Source of the DNA: Bacillota bacterium
GTDB lineage: Bacteria > Vulcanimicrobiota > SpSt-956 > JAKJGF01
Assembly (NCBI GenBank): GCA_022704525.1
Contig: JAKJGF010000005.1
Location: forward strand, 1 to 43,380
DNA: 43,380 nucleotides
Reading direction: 5' to 3'
Below, piece after piece: positions 14,669 through 23,315 of the stretch. Numbering within the stretch: position 1 is the first letter of the stretch; every line of letters begins with the position of its first letter. A program made the position numbers and the translations under genes. The notes under the pieces were generated by a model that ran no database searches, was not told where the DNA came from, and saw only the letters and a list, made by a program, of their open reading frames with translations.

Positions 14669-16315
14669 ATGTCAGAACAAATAAGTATAACTCTCATACC
14701 GGAAAATGAAATTTTTAGTTTTCCTAAAGGTATAACTCTTGAAGAACTTAAAGAAAAAGTAATAACTTCTCCTTCCTATATTATTACGGGAGCTCTTGTA
14801 AACAATGAGATAAAAGATCTCGTTTATAAATTAAATGAAGACTCTACAGTGCAATTCCTTGATTTATCACACTCTGAAGGTCTGAGAATCTATGTAAACA
14901 GTCTATCTTTTCTTCTTCTAATATCTTCAAGAAGGGTTTTCCCCGGAGAACCTCTACATATTCTCCATTCTCTGGATAGAGGACTTTTCTGCGTATTAAA
15001 AAATATGTATCCCATAAAGAAACAGAAACTTATGGAACTCGAAGAATCTATGAAAGAAATAGTGGAAGATGATCTTAATTTTAAAGGAAAAATAATAGAT
15101 GTAGAGGATGCCACCAAATTATTTAAAAACCAGGGGTCCTATGACAAAGTCAAACTGCTGGAATATTATCAGCATAAAAAAGTTCCTGTTTATAGATGTG
15201 ATGGAATAAGTAATACTTTTTACGGCCCTCTGGTGCCCTCTACAGGCTATCTGCGTCAATTTGAGCTTACCTATTATCCACCGGGTTTCATACTCCGTTT
15301 CCCTGACATATTCAGTCCTGATAAGTTACCTGAACATACTAATCAGAGAAAACTGGCAAGAATATTTTATGAATATCAGAAATGGGTAAGCCTTCTCGGT
15401 GTAGATACACTTTCTGCTCTTAATAATTTCATTCGCCGTGGAGAAATAGATGAGATCATAAGGATATCAGAAGCACTTCAGGAGAAAAAAATCGCAAAAA
15501 TGGCCGATATGATAACCCAGTATAAGGATCAATTAAAGATTATACTTATTGCAGGTCCTTCGGCATCAGGTAAAACCACTTTTGCCAAAAGACTTGCCAC
15601 ACAACTTCGTGTAAATGGCTTAAAACCCATACCTATCTCTGTGGATGATTATTTTATAGATGTAGAAGATATACCTTTTGATGAAACTGGCGAACGCAAT
15701 TTTGAAACCATAGAAGTAGTGGATTTAGAACTCTTAAATGATCATCTCATAAGCCTTTTATACGGTGAGGAAATTGAACTTCCCTCCTTTGATTTTGCAT
15801 CGGGAAAAAGAACAAAGAGCGGCAGAAAAATTAAAATTTCTGATGAACATCTGCTTATAATGGAAGGCATTCACTGTTTAAATGATAGACTCACAGAAGC
15901 AGTTCCTCAGAGCAATAAATATAAAATCTATGTCTCTGCTCTGTGTCAGCTTAATTTAGATGATCATAACAGGGTCTCTCCTACAGATACAAGAAAACTC
16001 AGAAGGATTGTCAGGGATCATCATTTTCGTGGAAGAGCTCCTCAGGGAACTCTTAAGATGTGGAGAATGGTTCGAAAGGGAGAAGAAAAATATATATATC
16101 CATTCCAGGAAGAAGCAGATATTATGTTTAATACTGCTCTCGTATATGAATTATCAGTCCTTAAGGTCTATGCAGAACCAATACTTGCAACCATTACAAA
16201 AGAAGATCTCTATTATACAGAAAGTCAGAGATTGCTGAAATTCCTTGATCTATTTCTTCCTGTAAAAGCAGATGAAGTACCACCTAATTCTATATTGAGG
16301 GAATTTATAGGATGA
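14669..16315 (+). CDS. Uridine kinase-like nucleoside kinase with TGS/ThrRS-like N-terminus
   Basis: A 548-residue protein: an N-terminal TGS-like domain (1-65; ITLEELKEKV, YKLNEDSTVQFLDL), a middle part resembling the second additional domain of threonyl-tRNA synthetase (about 70-220; SLSFLLLISSRRVFPG, GLFCVL), and a C-terminal phosphoribulokinase/uridine kinase domain with P-loop AGPSASGKTTFAKRL (295-309), VDDYFID and EGIHCLND. This is the known fused 'nucleoside kinase' architecture; the kinase half should phosphorylate uridine or a related nucleoside, while the N-terminal half is of unsettled use. The ATG at 14669 has GAAAGG 10 nt upstream. Monocistronic, with repeat copy B upstream. Confidence 0.85.
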   Translation: MSEQISITLIPENEIFSFPKGITLEELKEKVITSPSYIITGALVNNEIKDLVYKLNEDSTVQFLDLSHSEGLRIYVNSLSFLLLISSRRVFPGEPLHILHSLDRGLFCVLKNMYPIKKQKLMELEESMKEIVEDDLNFKGKIIDVEDATKLFKNQGSYDKVKLLEYYQHKKVPVYRCDGISNTFYGPLVPSTGYLRQFELTYYPPGFILRFPDIFSPDKLPEHTNQRKLARIFYEYQKWVSLLGVDTLSALNNFIRRGEIDEIIRISEALQEKKIAKMADMITQYKDQLKIILIAGPSASGKTTFAKRLATQLRVNGLKPIPISVDDYFIDVEDIPFDETGERNFETIEVVDLELLNDHLISLLYGEEIELPSFDFASGKRTKSGRKIKISDEHLLIMEGIHCLNDRLTEAVPQSNKYKIYVSALCQLNLDDHNRVSPTDTRKLRRIVRDHHFRGRAPQGTLKMWRMVRKGEEKYIYPFQEEADIMFNTALVYELSVLKVYAEPILATITKEDLYYTESQRLLKFLDLFLPVKADEVPPNSILREFIG

Positions 16316-16330
16316 AAATTTTTGTAAAAA

Positions 16331-16347
16331 GTTAACAATTTTTTAAC
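16331..16347 (+). promoter_or_regulatory. GTTAACAA-dyad upstream of the pentein gene
   Basis: GTTAACAATTTTTTAAC is a 17-bp near-palindrome that differs by a base or two from the perfect dyad GTTAACAACTTGTTAAC at 34625. A -10-like TATTAT (16380-16385) follows, and TAAAGGAGATGG is the ribosome site of the 16454 gene. Possible operator shared by the two genes; inference. Confidence 0.4.
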
Positions 16348-16453
16348 AAATTTTCTCATCTCAAATATGTTTTTTATGCTATTATAGGATTGTTGGAAAT
16401 TGTAGATTTAACTTTAAGTTTTAAGTTTTTTAATAAAGGAGATGGTTTGAATT

Positions 16454-18115
16454 ATGATAATTAATCATAATCAACAGGTTCAGCCAGGAAAAATTGATAA
16501 GACAAAGAGAACAAAAGAAAGAGATCCACTGGAACAGAAAGATACTGTACAACTCGGTGGAGGCCCAGAAACAGAAACTCCTCTTACAGAAATATTCTTA
16601 AAACATCAGAAGGAATTAAGAAAGACAGAAGGAGGAAAACTCGTAGAAGGCAAAAAGACAAAACTCTATGCAGACACTTATGGCCAGATAAAAAACCTGG
16701 CTCTTCAGATAAGCAGTTATGCAGGTGGAGCAATACGCAGGGATATGCTTGAAAGCTATGGTATTCTCTTTACAAAGATGGAACCTGATACAAAGTTTAC
16801 AATAGTAGTAGAGAGTCCGAGAGATAAAACTGATGTCCAGGGTATAATGAAAAAGGTTAATATGGTAAATCCTGAAAGGGTTACATTTGTAGAACCAAAG
16901 GGTAAACATCTTACTATATGGGCAAGAGATCAAATGCTGGCCGGTTACTTCCCTGATGAACCTGAAAAACATTTACTTATAGGCCAGAGTATGCTCCATG
17001 ACTGGCACGGTGATGATGAGCAAGTGCCTCCTATGATTGCCCAGCAGGTTCCCAATACAGTCTTTGATCCTGAAAGAAGGATAAGAACAGACGGAGGAGA
17101 TGGAGTAACCAATACAAAAGAAGAATTCAGAGGAGCTTTCTCCTATGTGGCAACAGCAGAAAAGCTCAAACAGATGGGCAGAGCATCTCATGATTTAAGA
17201 GCTGATGTTATAAAATACTTTGAAAAAACTACAGGGAAAGAGATAGTAGAAAATAGTGAACTTCCTTTCAAGACAGTGCCGAAAGACGTTCCTCCTGGAT
17301 ACAATATAAGGAGTTCTGAAGTGGTACAGAATCCGAATTATAAGTCTGTAGAGACAAAGGCAAATGAAATGTCGGAAGATCAGATGTGGCTAAATGCAGC
17401 AAAAACACTCTTTGAAGAAGAATTTGGTAAACCTGTAACCATTCTGGGACTTGATGATCCATCCACAAAAGAGATAGAAGGCCCTGCATCAGATCATATG
17501 GATATGGCTCTTACACCTATTGATGATGAAACATTTCTACTGGGTGATCCGGAACTTGCCAAAAGTCTTCTTAAATCTATGACTCCTGCGGAAAAGAAAC
17601 AGGCCAATGAGCGTTTCACTGAAATCAAAAAGGCATCCCTGGAAGAAGATATAAGATTACTTACAGAAAAAGGTTCTGAGAAGATATCGGAAGATAAGAA
17701 ACAACTTCTCCTTGCTATTCTAAAACAGGAGATGAATATACCTGTAGATATAGACAAAATGTTCCAGGAAAGCAAAGTTCAGGGAGATAAACCCTATAAT
17801 TTTACAAACTACAAAAATGTTCTTGAAGGAAAGGGTTATAAAGTTGACAGGGTTCCTCACCTTGAACCGGGTTACGGCATGCCTTATCTGACAAAGAATA
17901 ACTCTGTATCAGAGCGTTTTACAAGAGAAGATGGAACAGAGGTTAGAAGGGTATTTCTCCCATTCTATGGCGTACCTAAAATAGATGATTATGCAAAAGA
18001 TGTATGGCAGAAACATGGTTTTGAAGTAATTGATATGCCTCTTGCCAATGTAGCTACCAGATGGGGTGCTTTAAGATGTATATCCCAGTGGCTTGAAAGA
18101 AGTCCTCAGGGTTAA
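16454..18115 (+). CDS. Pentein-fold (deiminase/amidinohydrolase-like) protein
   Basis: A 553-residue protein with the residue pattern of the guanidine-modifying pentein superfamily, of which agmatine deiminase and peptidylarginine deiminase are members: WARDQ with Asp159 (compare agmatine deiminase W-x-RD), TDGGD (212-216) at the second acidic site, HMD (His348, Asp350) and a C-terminal cysteine in GALRCISQW (Cys542), the likely nucleophile. These suggest hydrolysis or transfer at a guanidinium group of arginine, agmatine or a protein arginine. It is longer than agmatine deiminases because of ~45 polar N-terminal residues (ending DTVQLGGG) and a helical insert at about 365-445. No signal peptide or membrane segment. 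The start at 16454 has TAAAGGAGATGG upstream, and a strong terminator follows. Confidence 0.6.
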   Translation: MIINHNQQVQPGKIDKTKRTKERDPLEQKDTVQLGGGPETETPLTEIFLKHQKELRKTEGGKLVEGKKTKLYADTYGQIKNLALQISSYAGGAIRRDMLESYGILFTKMEPDTKFTIVVESPRDKTDVQGIMKKVNMVNPERVTFVEPKGKHLTIWARDQMLAGYFPDEPEKHLLIGQSMLHDWHGDDEQVPPMIAQQVPNTVFDPERRIRTDGGDGVTNTKEEFRGAFSYVATAEKLKQMGRASHDLRADVIKYFEKTTGKEIVENSELPFKTVPKDVPPGYNIRSSEVVQNPNYKSVETKANEMSEDQMWLNAAKTLFEEEFGKPVTILGLDDPSTKEIEGPASDHMDMALTPIDDETFLLGDPELAKSLLKSMTPAEKKQANERFTEIKKASLEEDIRLLTEKGSEKISEDKKQLLLAILKQEMNIPVDIDKMFQESKVQGDKPYNFTNYKNVLEGKGYKVDRVPHLEPGYGMPYLTKNNSVSERFTREDGTEVRRVFLPFYGVPKIDDYAKDVWQKHGFEVIDMPLANVATRWGALRCISQWLERSPQG

Positions 18116-18127
18116 GTAATTATCAAG

Positions 18128-18170
18128 AAAGAACCGGGTTTGAAGTGTCAGACCCGGTTCTTATTTTTTC
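18128..18170 (+). terminator. Rho-independent terminator
   Basis: AAGAACCGGGT...ACCCGGTTCTT is an 11-bp perfect stem with a ~13-nt loop, followed by ATTTTTTC, just after the pentein gene stop. Confidence 0.92.
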
Positions 18171-18175
18171 AGGTT

Positions 18176-18197
18176 GCAGGGGCGTGCCTCGCCCTGC
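18176..18197. repeat. GC-rich hairpin of the GGGGCG type
   Basis: GCAGGGGCGTGCCTCGCCCTGC folds as GCAGGGGCG against CGCCCTGC with one bulge. It resembles the 2713-2782 hairpins in base composition and layout and lies just before the PLD-like gene start. Confidence 0.6.
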
Positions 18198-18214
18198 CAG
18201 GGATATCGACTTAA

Positions 18215-19852
18215 ATGGAATTATATTTTCTACATGACCATAACATAGAAGCAGCAGAAACCTATGTCTGTCCAATCTATAAGTGGATAGGACAGCAAAA
18301 AATAATAAGAAACTCCAGGGGAATGGATATAATAAATTACCCCGGAGGTATAGGATTCTGTGTTGAACATTATTCTTATCATAAAAAATTAATAGTAATC
18401 CTGAATATAGATAGAGAAGATGGTTCTACCGAGCATTATATTGCTGATGCCCACTATATAGAACATCTCTATGAAAATTATGAAAAATGGCAGACCGATA
18501 AACTGCCACTTTATCCTTATGATAGTCCCTATGGAAAAGTTACTGGTATAAGTTTTTCCTTTATAATCCATAAAGACATGAGAGAACTTCCATCCATATA
18601 TGTATATAAATATGCCTCTCTGGAAGATTTTCATAGAGGCCATATAAATATAGATGATTTTAGAGATCCTGCTTTTATAAAATATAATCACTTTAATACT
18701 TCTCACCCTTATGCTGAAACAGTTCAACTGGCTTTAAAAGAGATAAATACTTCCCGGGAAAAACTTCCTATAAAACCGTTTTTTACCAGGGGTAATCCAG
18801 ATGAACCAGCTCATCCGGTACATGAAATTCACAGGCTTATTGATTTTGTTATAGAAAGAAAAAGACATGATCCCTATGGAAGACATTATATACATATGGC
18901 TGTGTTTAATTTTGACAATAAGAATATAATTAATCACCTCTTATATGCTTATCATGAAGGGGTTGAAATCGAATGTATCGGAGGATGGGAACAGGTAAGT
19001 TCTATGGATTGGATTGAAAGTATTGCCCTTTTAAGACAGGAAGGGATACAGGTTTATGGTGTAGTCAGAAATACCCCTCATAAAGAATCCGGAGGAATAG
19101 CCAGTATGCATACAAAAATTATAATCTTTGACGGACAGGCTTCACTTTCTGCTTCTTTTAACCTTGATTTCCATATATGGGGAGGTAACCGGGAAAATTG
19201 TATAGTTTCTTATTCACCATATATAGCTTTACTTTATGAAAATATCTATCAGGCAATAAAAGGATCTTATTATATTTCACCAGAAATAAACCTCTCTTCA
19301 CCATTTAATTCTTTTTACAGTTTTGCAACTTATAGGGCTCACAATGGAAAGGCTTATACATGCCAGGATATAATAATAAGAGAAATTGCCAGGGCAAAAT
19401 ATTCCATAATAGTAGTTATGTTTGATATAAATTATTTGAGTGGTATAAATGAATATGGCGAAAAAACTAATTGTATAATTGAACTTATAAAAGCACAACT
19501 AAGAGGTGTTCATGTAAAGATGATATTAAACGGATCAAGGGTTGAAGCCGGCCCTTTGCCTGAAATCTGGGATAAAGATTACAGAAGGTATCTTAAAGAA
19601 CCTGTTCAGAATCTGGTAGATGCAGGTATCGAGGTAATAAGGCTTTATAATACCTGGGACATTTTCTCACCACTCCATCATAAATTTGCTATATTTGATG
19701 AAGAAAGTATTCTTACAGGATCTTATAACTGGTATACTGTGAGTACTGTATCAGATGAAGAGATGTCTCTTATAAGAGATAGAGAAATCGCAGGAAAATT
19801 TCTGGAGGAAGTTTATATAATGTTAAGGGATTTCAGATTAAAATATGGATAA
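18215..19852 (+). CDS. Phospholipase D-like protein with two HKD motifs
   Basis: A 545-residue member of the PLD superfamily with two catalytic half-sites: HTKIIIFD (His299, Lys301, Asp306) followed by SLSASFNLD, and HHKFAIFD (His488, Lys490, Asp495) followed by SILTGSYNW. Together they form one active site that cleaves or transfers phosphodiesters (phospholipids, DNA or RNA). Residues 1-200 are an extra region that I do not recognise. There is no signal peptide or membrane anchor, which argues against a cardiolipin synthase and leaves a cytoplasmic nuclease or lipid-acting enzyme open. The ATG has no clear Shine-Dalgarno site and follows a GC-rich hairpin; a terminator overlaps its end. Confidence 0.82.
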   Translation: MELYFLHDHNIEAAETYVCPIYKWIGQQKIIRNSRGMDIINYPGGIGFCVEHYSYHKKLIVILNIDREDGSTEHYIADAHYIEHLYENYEKWQTDKLPLYPYDSPYGKVTGISFSFIIHKDMRELPSIYVYKYASLEDFHRGHINIDDFRDPAFIKYNHFNTSHPYAETVQLALKEINTSREKLPIKPFFTRGNPDEPAHPVHEIHRLIDFVIERKRHDPYGRHYIHMAVFNFDNKNIINHLLYAYHEGVEIECIGGWEQVSSMDWIESIALLRQEGIQVYGVVRNTPHKESGGIASMHTKIIIFDGQASLSASFNLDFHIWGGNRENCIVSYSPYIALLYENIYQAIKGSYYISPEINLSSPFNSFYSFATYRAHNGKAYTCQDIIIREIARAKYSIIVVMFDINYLSGINEYGEKTNCIIELIKAQLRGVHVKMILNGSRVEAGPLPEIWDKDYRRYLKEPVQNLVDAGIEVIRLYNTWDIFSPLHHKFAIFDEESILTGSYNWYTVSTVSDEEMSLIRDREIAGKFLEEVYIMLRDFRLKYG

Positions 19853-19877
19853 AAAAAGCCTCAGGGGCTTTTTTTTC
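19851..19877 (+). terminator. Rho-independent terminator
   Basis: AAAAAAAGCC-tcagg-GGCTTTTTTTT immediately follows the PLD-like gene stop codon: a short GC stem with long A and T tracts. Confidence 0.85.
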
Positions 19878-20028
19878 TTTTTTATTAAATTTTCATTGGA
19901 GTCAACCCATTTACCCCCCTTAATCTATAAAAAATAATTATACATAATATTTTAGCAGAAAGTTTTTTATTTGTAAACAGTTTTTTAAAAAATTGTAAAT
20001 ATTTTTATTATATAATGTATAACTCTTT

Positions 20029-20817
20029 TCAATCATATATAGCTTCTATATAAGATATTCTGGACGATTCTGCTCTTAAAGAACCTTCTCCCATTTTGAG
20101 TTCTATAGATCTTTCATAATATCTGTTAGCCTGTTTAAAATTACCGAGATCATTATATAAATCACCTATACATTTATAAATATAAGCCTCTCCTTTTCCC
20201 AGAGAGAGAGCTTTTTTATAATTTTCCATAGCATTCTCAAACAACTTATCTTTATGAAACACTTTCCCTGAATAAAGATAAGGAATAAAATTATCTGGCG
20301 CCAGGTGAATAGCTTTTTTAAGGCTTTCCAGAGCTCTGAAAGATTTATTTTTTTCAAGATAAATAAGTCCCATCAGATTGTAAACTCGAACATCCTCTCC
20401 CATAAATTCCAGTGCTCTAAGACAGCAGGAAAGTGCCTCTTCTAATTCTCTTTTTTCATAAAGACTACCTGCAAGATTATAGTATATCTCTCCACAGCTT
20501 GAATTTAACTCTAGTCCTTTTTTATAATGCTCTATGGCTTTTGATAAGATTTGTTGTTTTCTAAAAGAATTTCCAAGATTATTATAGGCATAAGCATAAG
20601 AAGGATTATTTTTCAGAGAATCCATAAAATAAAGGGCTGAAAGATCAAATTGTCCCAGGGTACTGTAAATACCACCCAGAGCATTTAATACCGTATAAGA
20701 AGAACTGATAGACATAGCTTTATTGTAAAAGCTTATGGCATCATCAAATCTACCTTCTTTATAAAGCTTCTTACCTCTATCCATAAAGGCATTGAATTTC
20801 ACATTTTTCTGAACCAT
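20029..20817 (-). CDS. TPR-repeat protein (262 aa)
   Basis: A protein of tandem tetratricopeptide repeats with no signal peptide. Typical TPR spacing is seen about seven times, for example GRFDDAISFYNKAMSI, SYAYAYNNLGNSFRKQQILSKAIEHYKKGL, CGEIYYNLAGSLYEKRELEEALSCCLRAL, NKSFRALESLKKAIHL and GEAYIYKCIGDLYNDLGNFKQANRYYERSI. TPRs are protein-binding scaffolds. It lies directly downstream of the kinase-PilM gene on the same strand with an 83-bp repeat-filled gap, so co-transcription is possible and it could be a partner or adaptor of that machine; this is inferred. The start lacks an obvious ribosome site, so the exact N-terminus is uncertain. Confidence 0.85.
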   Translation of the reverse strand: MVQKNVKFNAFMDRGKKLYKEGRFDDAISFYNKAMSISSSYTVLNALGGIYSTLGQFDLSALYFMDSLKNNPSYAYAYNNLGNSFRKQQILSKAIEHYKKGLELNSSCGEIYYNLAGSLYEKRELEEALSCCLRALEFMGEDVRVYNLMGLIYLEKNKSFRALESLKKAIHLAPDNFIPYLYSGKVFHKDKLFENAMENYKKALSLGKGEAYIYKCIGDLYNDLGNFKQANRYYERSIELKMGEGSLRAESSRISYIEAIYD

Positions 20818-20831
20818 TATTTATAAGCCTT

Positions 20832-20895
20832 CAGTTATCAGCAGCCAGCAGCCAATTTTTATTATTATTGATGATAACTGATACTGCTGGCTGCT
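20832..20895. repeat. AGCAGCC hairpin between kinase-PilM and TPR genes
   Basis: AGCAGCCAGCAG (20840-20851) pairs perfectly with CTGCTGGCTGCT (20884-20895), and CAGTTATC (20832) with GATAACTG (20873), in swapped order, so two alternative hairpins are possible. It belongs to the AGCTGAT-type repeat family and lies in the intercistronic gap. Confidence 0.7.
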
Positions 20896-20900
20896 AACCA

Positions 20901-23159
20901 TTATTTTTTACCGAATATCATATCTAAAAATCCTTTTTTCTTTTTATCTCCATCCTCTTCATCCCTGATAAAATTCAGATCCATAAAAGGACTCATAGCC
21001 ATACCCATACAGCACATTAATGAAAGTTCTCTATCAATTATTATCTGTTTATCCATAGTACTTCCCTTGCTTGTAGGGAGGATGAATTTCTCAGCTTCAA
21101 TTTTAAGCTGGCTGTTAATATGTTTGGGTAAATTTTTAAGTCCAAAGGCACCACCGGTAAAAATCAAACTTTCAAATTTATCAAGTCTGTAATCTGGCCC
21201 AAAAAACCTTATTGCTTTTAAAATTTCAGTTGTCCAGTCCTTCATATGGGGCATAAGTACCTGAAACAGATTATCACCAGAGCTCTGTGTCCATATATTA
21301 GCATCACATCTGGTTTTCTTTAACTCATCAGCTTTATCATAAGATACTCGTTCACTCTGCATAAGGACATGTGTCAGCTTATTACCTCCAAAAGAAAATT
21401 TCAACGTTTGAACCAGTACTTCGTCACGGATAAAAGTAAGGGATGTTCCTTCAGCTCCAAAATTTATTATGGCAATATTCTTTTTTCTTGATTCTTCCTG
21501 TATAAGAAGTGATAAAAGACCTGACATGGCAAAAGCATCTATAGCTATTTTATCATAGTTTAAATCTCCAAGCTTCAGAAACTTCCGCAGATTCTGAAGA
21601 GCACTCTTCCTTATACCTGTAACTCTTACCTTCATATTTTTCTCATCTCCCGGTATTGATGGTAAAAGTATTTCAAAATCGACACGGGTATCCTCAGGTA
21701 GTAACGGTATAAGCTGTGCAATATCCTTACCCATTATAGATGGTAGTTTTTCCGGAGGTGTAGAGGGAAGTTTTACAGTTCTTATAGAGATAGCATAGGG
21801 AGAAAGACATGTCACTACTTCAACTTCACTTTTTAGCATGGCCTTCAAAGTTTTAGCATTCAGTGATTTACTCAGAGTTACAGGATCTGTTATTATCCCT
21901 TTTGAAACTGTATTTTGAGGTGTTTTCGTGGAAGCTATAATTTTAGGAAATATATAGCCATTTCCATCAATATCCATCTGAAAAATCTTTATTTCATAGG
22001 AACCTATATCGAGAGCGACTATTTCTGAAAGTCTTTGTTTCATCACAGGAAGCCCCATAGATGTTCTCAACTTAAAACTACTGGAAAACAAAGCCGGTTT
22101 TTTCTCCTTCTGAAGAACCGGTTTATTAGTGCCTCTCGCTGCTAATAACTCGCGTATCTTAGAAGAATCCTTAATCTCAAATTTAATAATACTTTCACGT
22201 AAGCGGGAACTGGAAGCATAAGTACCACTGGCAGAAGGACCAGGTTTTTCTTTTATTTTCACAAGAGCTTCCTTAAATTTTTTGGCAGATATAAATCTAT
22301 TTTCAACTTCCATTTCCATAGCCCTTGAAATTACAGCCTGCAACCCGGGAGACAGGTCTTCACGAAAATCACTCAGAGGAGGATATATAAAAAGATTTGC
22401 ACTCACATCATCTTCTTTGTCTGTAGGATCATATCCTGTAAGAAGTCTGTGTAAGGTTACTCCCAGAGCAAAGATATCACTTTGAGGATAAGCCTTTCCG
22501 AGATATTGCTCGGGTGAAGCATAACCCGGTGTACCCACAAGGGTTCCTGTCTTTTTCTTATTAAAAATACGGGCCACACCAAAATCCAGAAGTTTTATAG
22601 TGCCATCATTCTGTTCCATAAGATTATCAGTTTTTATATCCCTGTGAATAATCATAGGATCGCGATTATGAAGGTAATCCAGAACATCACAGATTTGAAA
22701 TCCCCATTTAATTACAGTTTCTTCATCAAGAAGGCAATCCTCATCCAGAGCAGTACAGATAATATCTTCCAGTGTATCCCCTTCAACATAATCCATAACC
22801 AGAAAATACCTGCCTTCTTCAATAAAGTGGTTCTGTACTACAGGAAGATTGGTATGTCTCAATCTGGCAAGCATAACAGCTTCATCTTTAAATTTCTGGA
22901 TTGCATATTTTCTTTCATCATGATCTTTAAAATCATCGGTCATGATCTTTAAAACACAGGGTGTTTCGTCCAGATTAAGATCTTCAGCGAGATAAACAGA
23001 AGCCATTCCACCTGTGCCGAGAGACTGAACAACCCTGTATCTTCCATGATGAAGTTTTGCACCGGCATCTAATGTCCAGGGGATTATATTATAACCGCAG
23101 TGAGGACAGTAAGCAGTTTCTTCTTTAATTTTTTTACCACAATTATCACATTTTATCAC
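20901..23159 (-). CDS. Zinc ribbon-Ser/Thr kinase-PilM fusion protein
   Basis: A 752-residue protein with three parts. Residues 1-25 form a zinc ribbon (CDNC, Cys4/7; CPHC, Cys18/21). Residues ~40-305 are an active-looking Hanks-type kinase: LGTGGMASVY, Lys71 in VLKIM, HRDIKTDN with Asp174, DFG (192) and GTPGYASPEQ. After a ~70-residue Ser-rich linker comes a PilM-type actin-like ATPase domain (about 380-735): IVALDIGSYEIKIFQM, VTCLSPYAISIRTVKLP, FGGNKLTHVL...SYDKADELK and FTGGAFGLKNL. PilM is the cytoplasmic platform of type IV pili and links to inner-membrane PilN. A kinase fused to PilM in one chain is unusual and suggests phospho-control of an envelope machine. There is no transmembrane segment. 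The start is a GTG at 23159 with GGAGG 15 nt upstream. Confidence 0.88.
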   Translation of the reverse strand: MIKCDNCGKKIKEETAYCPHCGYNIIPWTLDAGAKLHHGRYRVVQSLGTGGMASVYLAEDLNLDETPCVLKIMTDDFKDHDERKYAIQKFKDEAVMLARLRHTNLPVVQNHFIEEGRYFLVMDYVEGDTLEDIICTALDEDCLLDEETVIKWGFQICDVLDYLHNRDPMIIHRDIKTDNLMEQNDGTIKLLDFGVARIFNKKKTGTLVGTPGYASPEQYLGKAYPQSDIFALGVTLHRLLTGYDPTDKEDDVSANLFIYPPLSDFREDLSPGLQAVISRAMEMEVENRFISAKKFKEALVKIKEKPGPSASGTYASSSRLRESIIKFEIKDSSKIRELLAARGTNKPVLQKEKKPALFSSSFKLRTSMGLPVMKQRLSEIVALDIGSYEIKIFQMDIDGNGYIFPKIIASTKTPQNTVSKGIITDPVTLSKSLNAKTLKAMLKSEVEVVTCLSPYAISIRTVKLPSTPPEKLPSIMGKDIAQLIPLLPEDTRVDFEILLPSIPGDEKNMKVRVTGIRKSALQNLRKFLKLGDLNYDKIAIDAFAMSGLLSLLIQEESRKKNIAIINFGAEGTSLTFIRDEVLVQTLKFSFGGNKLTHVLMQSERVSYDKADELKKTRCDANIWTQSSGDNLFQVLMPHMKDWTTEILKAIRFFGPDYRLDKFESLIFTGGAFGLKNLPKHINSQLKIEAEKFILPTSKGSTMDKQIIIDRELSLMCCMGMAMSPFMDLNFIRDEEDGDKKKKGFLDMIFGKK

Positions 23160-23266
23160 AACAACTATAATTAACCTCCTTTATTATTTGAGGAGTCCAT
23201 AAAACATTATAGGTAAAATTCTATTTTAAATCAAGGTTTTTATAAAATCCATGACAAAATTTTAAT

Positions 23267-23300
23267 AAAAAATAAAAAAGTGCCTGCTTTACAGGCACTT
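23267..23300 (-). terminator. Rho-independent terminator of the FliF-like gene
   Basis: On the minus strand AAGTGCCTG-taaag-CAGGCACTT is followed by TTTTATTTTTTATT, 16 bp after the FliF-like stop. It separates that gene from the kinase-PilM gene, so the two are not one simple operon unless there is read-through. Confidence 0.9.
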
Positions 23301-23315
23301 CTCTATAAAATAAAT

